Shown here one piece after another: positions 62,668-64,000 of a stretch of DNA of 64,000 nt. The notes under the pieces were generated by a model. That model searched no databases, was not told where the DNA came from, and worked only from the letters and a program-made list of their open reading frames with translations. This DNA is from Cerasibacillus quisquiliarum (lineage in GTDB: Bacteria > Bacillota > Bacilli > Bacillales > Amphibacillaceae), in contig NZ_JACHHA010000001.1 in assembly GCF_014202495.1 (NCBI RefSeq), positions 1-64,000 on the forward strand. Reading direction: 5' to 3'. The position numbers and the translations under genes were made by a program. How positions within the stretch are numbered: position 1 is the stretch's first letter; each line of letters opens with the position of its first letter.

Positions 62668-62696
62668 TTGTATAAAAGACCATTTTCATATATAAT
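62668..62696 (+). promoter_or_regulatory. Sigma-A promoter of the fatty-acid CoA ligase gene
   Basis: TTGTAT (62668-62673), 17-bp spacer, TATAAT (62691-62696). Confidence 0.85.
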
Positions 62697-62707
62697 ATTA
62701 ACAAAAA

Positions 62708-62723
62708 GAATGAACGTTCATTC
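62708..62723 (+). promoter_or_regulatory. FadR-like operator
   Basis: Perfect 16-bp palindrome GAATGAACGTTCATTC, 11 bp after the -10. It resembles the TGAATGA-N-TCATTCA box of the TetR-family repressor FadR (YsiA) of Bacillus, which releases DNA on binding long-chain acyl-CoA. Confidence 0.8.
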
Positions 62724-62749
62724 ATTTTAAGGGGGAAGGATGTTAAACA

Positions 62750-64000
62750 ATGAATTTACCACAATCAGTGCATGAGACAGCAGTAAAGCAACCAGAGCAA
62801 ATTGCATATGAATTTTTGGGTGAACAGTATACCTATGCACAATTTGAACAATCGGTTGCACACTTAGCAGGGGCATTAAAGGAACGAGGGATCAAAAAAG
62901 GGGATCATATTGCATTATTAGTAGGTAACACACCTCATTTCTTAATTACATTGTACGCAAGCTGGCGTTTAGGGGCAGTTATTGTACCGATAAACCCAAT
63001 CTATACACCTAATGAGATTTCATATATAGTGCAAAATAGTGATGCAAAATTTATGGTAGCTCTCGATCGATTGTGGCCAATGTTTGATAAAAGGGAGATT
63101 CTCTTTCCAAACATTGAAACCATTATCGTTTGTGAAACGGATGAAGAAGCAATCGAACAATGTATGAAAATGGAAGATTTATTGTTTTTTAGACGTTTTA
63201 TTAAGACAGCATCTCCAATTAACGAGTTACTAAGTTTAGATAAAAATGATAACGCTATCATTTTGTATACGTCGGGAACAACTGGACATCCAAAGGGTGC
63301 CATGTTAACGCATGAGAATGTTTATTCAAATGCACGTGATGTAGGAACATATTTAGAAATGAATGCTAATGACCGTGTCGTTGCAACATTACCTATTTTT
63401 CATGTTTTTGCTTTAACAGTTGTTGTTAATGCCCCGTTGTACAGAGGAGCAACAGTTCTCCTATTACCAAGATTTAGTCCAAGGGAAGTATTTAATGTTA
63501 TTCGCGAGCGAAAAGCAACCGTTTTTGCTGGAGTGCCGACTATGTATAACTATCTTTACCAATATGAAAATGGCACAAAAGAGGATTATGAATCTATACG
63601 TTTGTCTATTTCAGGTGGTTCATCACTTCCAGTTTCATTATTACACAATTTTGAAGAGAAATTTAATACACGAATTTCTGAAGGCTATGGTCTTTCTGAA
63701 GCATCTCCTGTTACTTGTTTTAATCCAATTGATCGAGAGCGTGTGCCAGGGTCAATTGGGATGTCGATTGTAAATGTCGAGAATAAAGTGGTCGATACAG
63801 AAGGAAATGAAGTTCCAAAAGGTGAGATAGGAGAGTTGATTGTTAGAGGACCGAATGTAATGAAAGGTTACTATAAAATGCCTGAAGAAACGAATGCTGT
63901 TCTTAAAGACGGTTGGCTATACACAGGTGATATGGCAAAGGAAGATGAAAACGGTTATTTTTACATTGTCGATCGCAAAAAAGATATGATTATTGTAGGT
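62750..64000 (+). CDS. Long-chain fatty-acid CoA ligase, partial at window end
   Basis: 417 residues of an expected about 510 are present. Activates fatty acids with ATP and CoA for beta-oxidation. Seen: AMP-binding motif YTSGTTGHPKGA (about 181-192), LPIFHVFALT, GYGLSEASPVT and GDMAKEDENGYFYIVDRKKDM, the hinge region. Most like B. subtilis LcfB/YhfL. ATG at 62750 after GGGGGAAGGATGTTAAAC. The reading runs off the window. Confidence 0.93.
   Translation, partial: MNLPQSVHETAVKQPEQIAYEFLGEQYTYAQFEQSVAHLAGALKERGIKKGDHIALLVGNTPHFLITLYASWRLGAVIVPINPIYTPNEISYIVQNSDAKFMVALDRLWPMFDKREILFPNIETIIVCETDEEAIEQCMKMEDLLFFRRFIKTASPINELLSLDKNDNAIILYTSGTTGHPKGAMLTHENVYSNARDVGTYLEMNANDRVVATLPIFHVFALTVVVNAPLYRGATVLLLPRFSPREVFNVIRERKATVFAGVPTMYNYLYQYENGTKEDYESIRLSISGGSSLPVSLLHNFEEKFNTRISEGYGLSEASPVTCFNPIDRERVPGSIGMSIVNVENKVVDTEGNEVPKGEIGELIVRGPNVMKGYYKMPEETNAVLKDGWLYTGDMAKEDENGYFYIVDRKKDMIIVG

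Overview
The window is about 64 kb of a low-GC, Gram-positive, spore-former-type chromosome. The family is most likely Bacillaceae; I cannot fix genus or species. The basis is the gene order thiL-tsaE-tsaB-rimI-tsaD, ABC-F (ydiF), moaC, rex, ydiK, ydiL, groES-groEL, which matches the Bacillus subtilis order around ydiA-groEL. A perfect CIRCE operator, a FadR-like operator, frequent TTG/GTG starts and strong AGGAGG-type ribosome binding sites agree with this.

Layout. (1) 1-13.1 kb is conserved core: the end of a tRNA-fMet/tRNA-Asp run, thiamine-phosphate kinase, the t6A tRNA-modification genes, a DnaA-box cluster behind tsaD, a SEDS (RodA/FtsW) protein, an ABC-F ATPase, moaC, rex, two small membrane genes, a 3-hydroxyacyl-CoA dehydrogenase and groESL. 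(2) 13.1-52.66 kb is a complete-looking siphovirus prophage inserted in the groEL tail. It is bounded by a perfect 80-bp direct repeat (13096-13175 and 52581-52660) that carries the last groEL codons and its terminator. The modules run in order: integrase, lipoprotein and repressor on the minus strand; Cro-like, antirepressor and early regulators; SbcC-like ATPase, RecT and MBL protein; DnaD-like initiator, helicase loader and DnaB helicase; many small proteins; dUTPase; sigma-like late regulator; terminase, portal, scaffold, capsid, connectors, tail tube, chaperones, tape measure, Dit, Tal; a fibre with a polysaccharide deacetylase domain; a second membrane-anchored deacetylase; holin and amidase; then a Panacea-domain protein with a membrane partner just before attR.

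(3) 52.66-56.4 kb looks like the remains of an older element at the same attachment site. Integrase-arm-like repeats directly abut attR. Broken ABC-transporter genes, an intact sulfolactate operon (comB-comA plus a VOC protein) and a diverged groEL-tail-plus-terminator sequence near 56.37 kb follow. (4) 56.4-62.7 kb is very AT-rich and gene-poor, with several broken genes. Inside it is a compact, intact cluster (57.4-60.3 kb): a SigO-like split sigma factor with an RsoA-like partner, a YvrJ-family small membrane protein, a protein ending in a Cys-rich phospholipase A2 domain with an intact CCxxHDxC motif, a 54-residue six-cysteine peptide, and a small membrane protein. I consider this the best candidate for an undescribed system: a dedicated sigma factor, a holin-like exporter and a toxin. 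(5) 62.7 kb to the end is the start of a fatty-acid CoA ligase gene behind a FadR-like operator.

All protein assignments rest on reading motifs, length and context; no database search was run.
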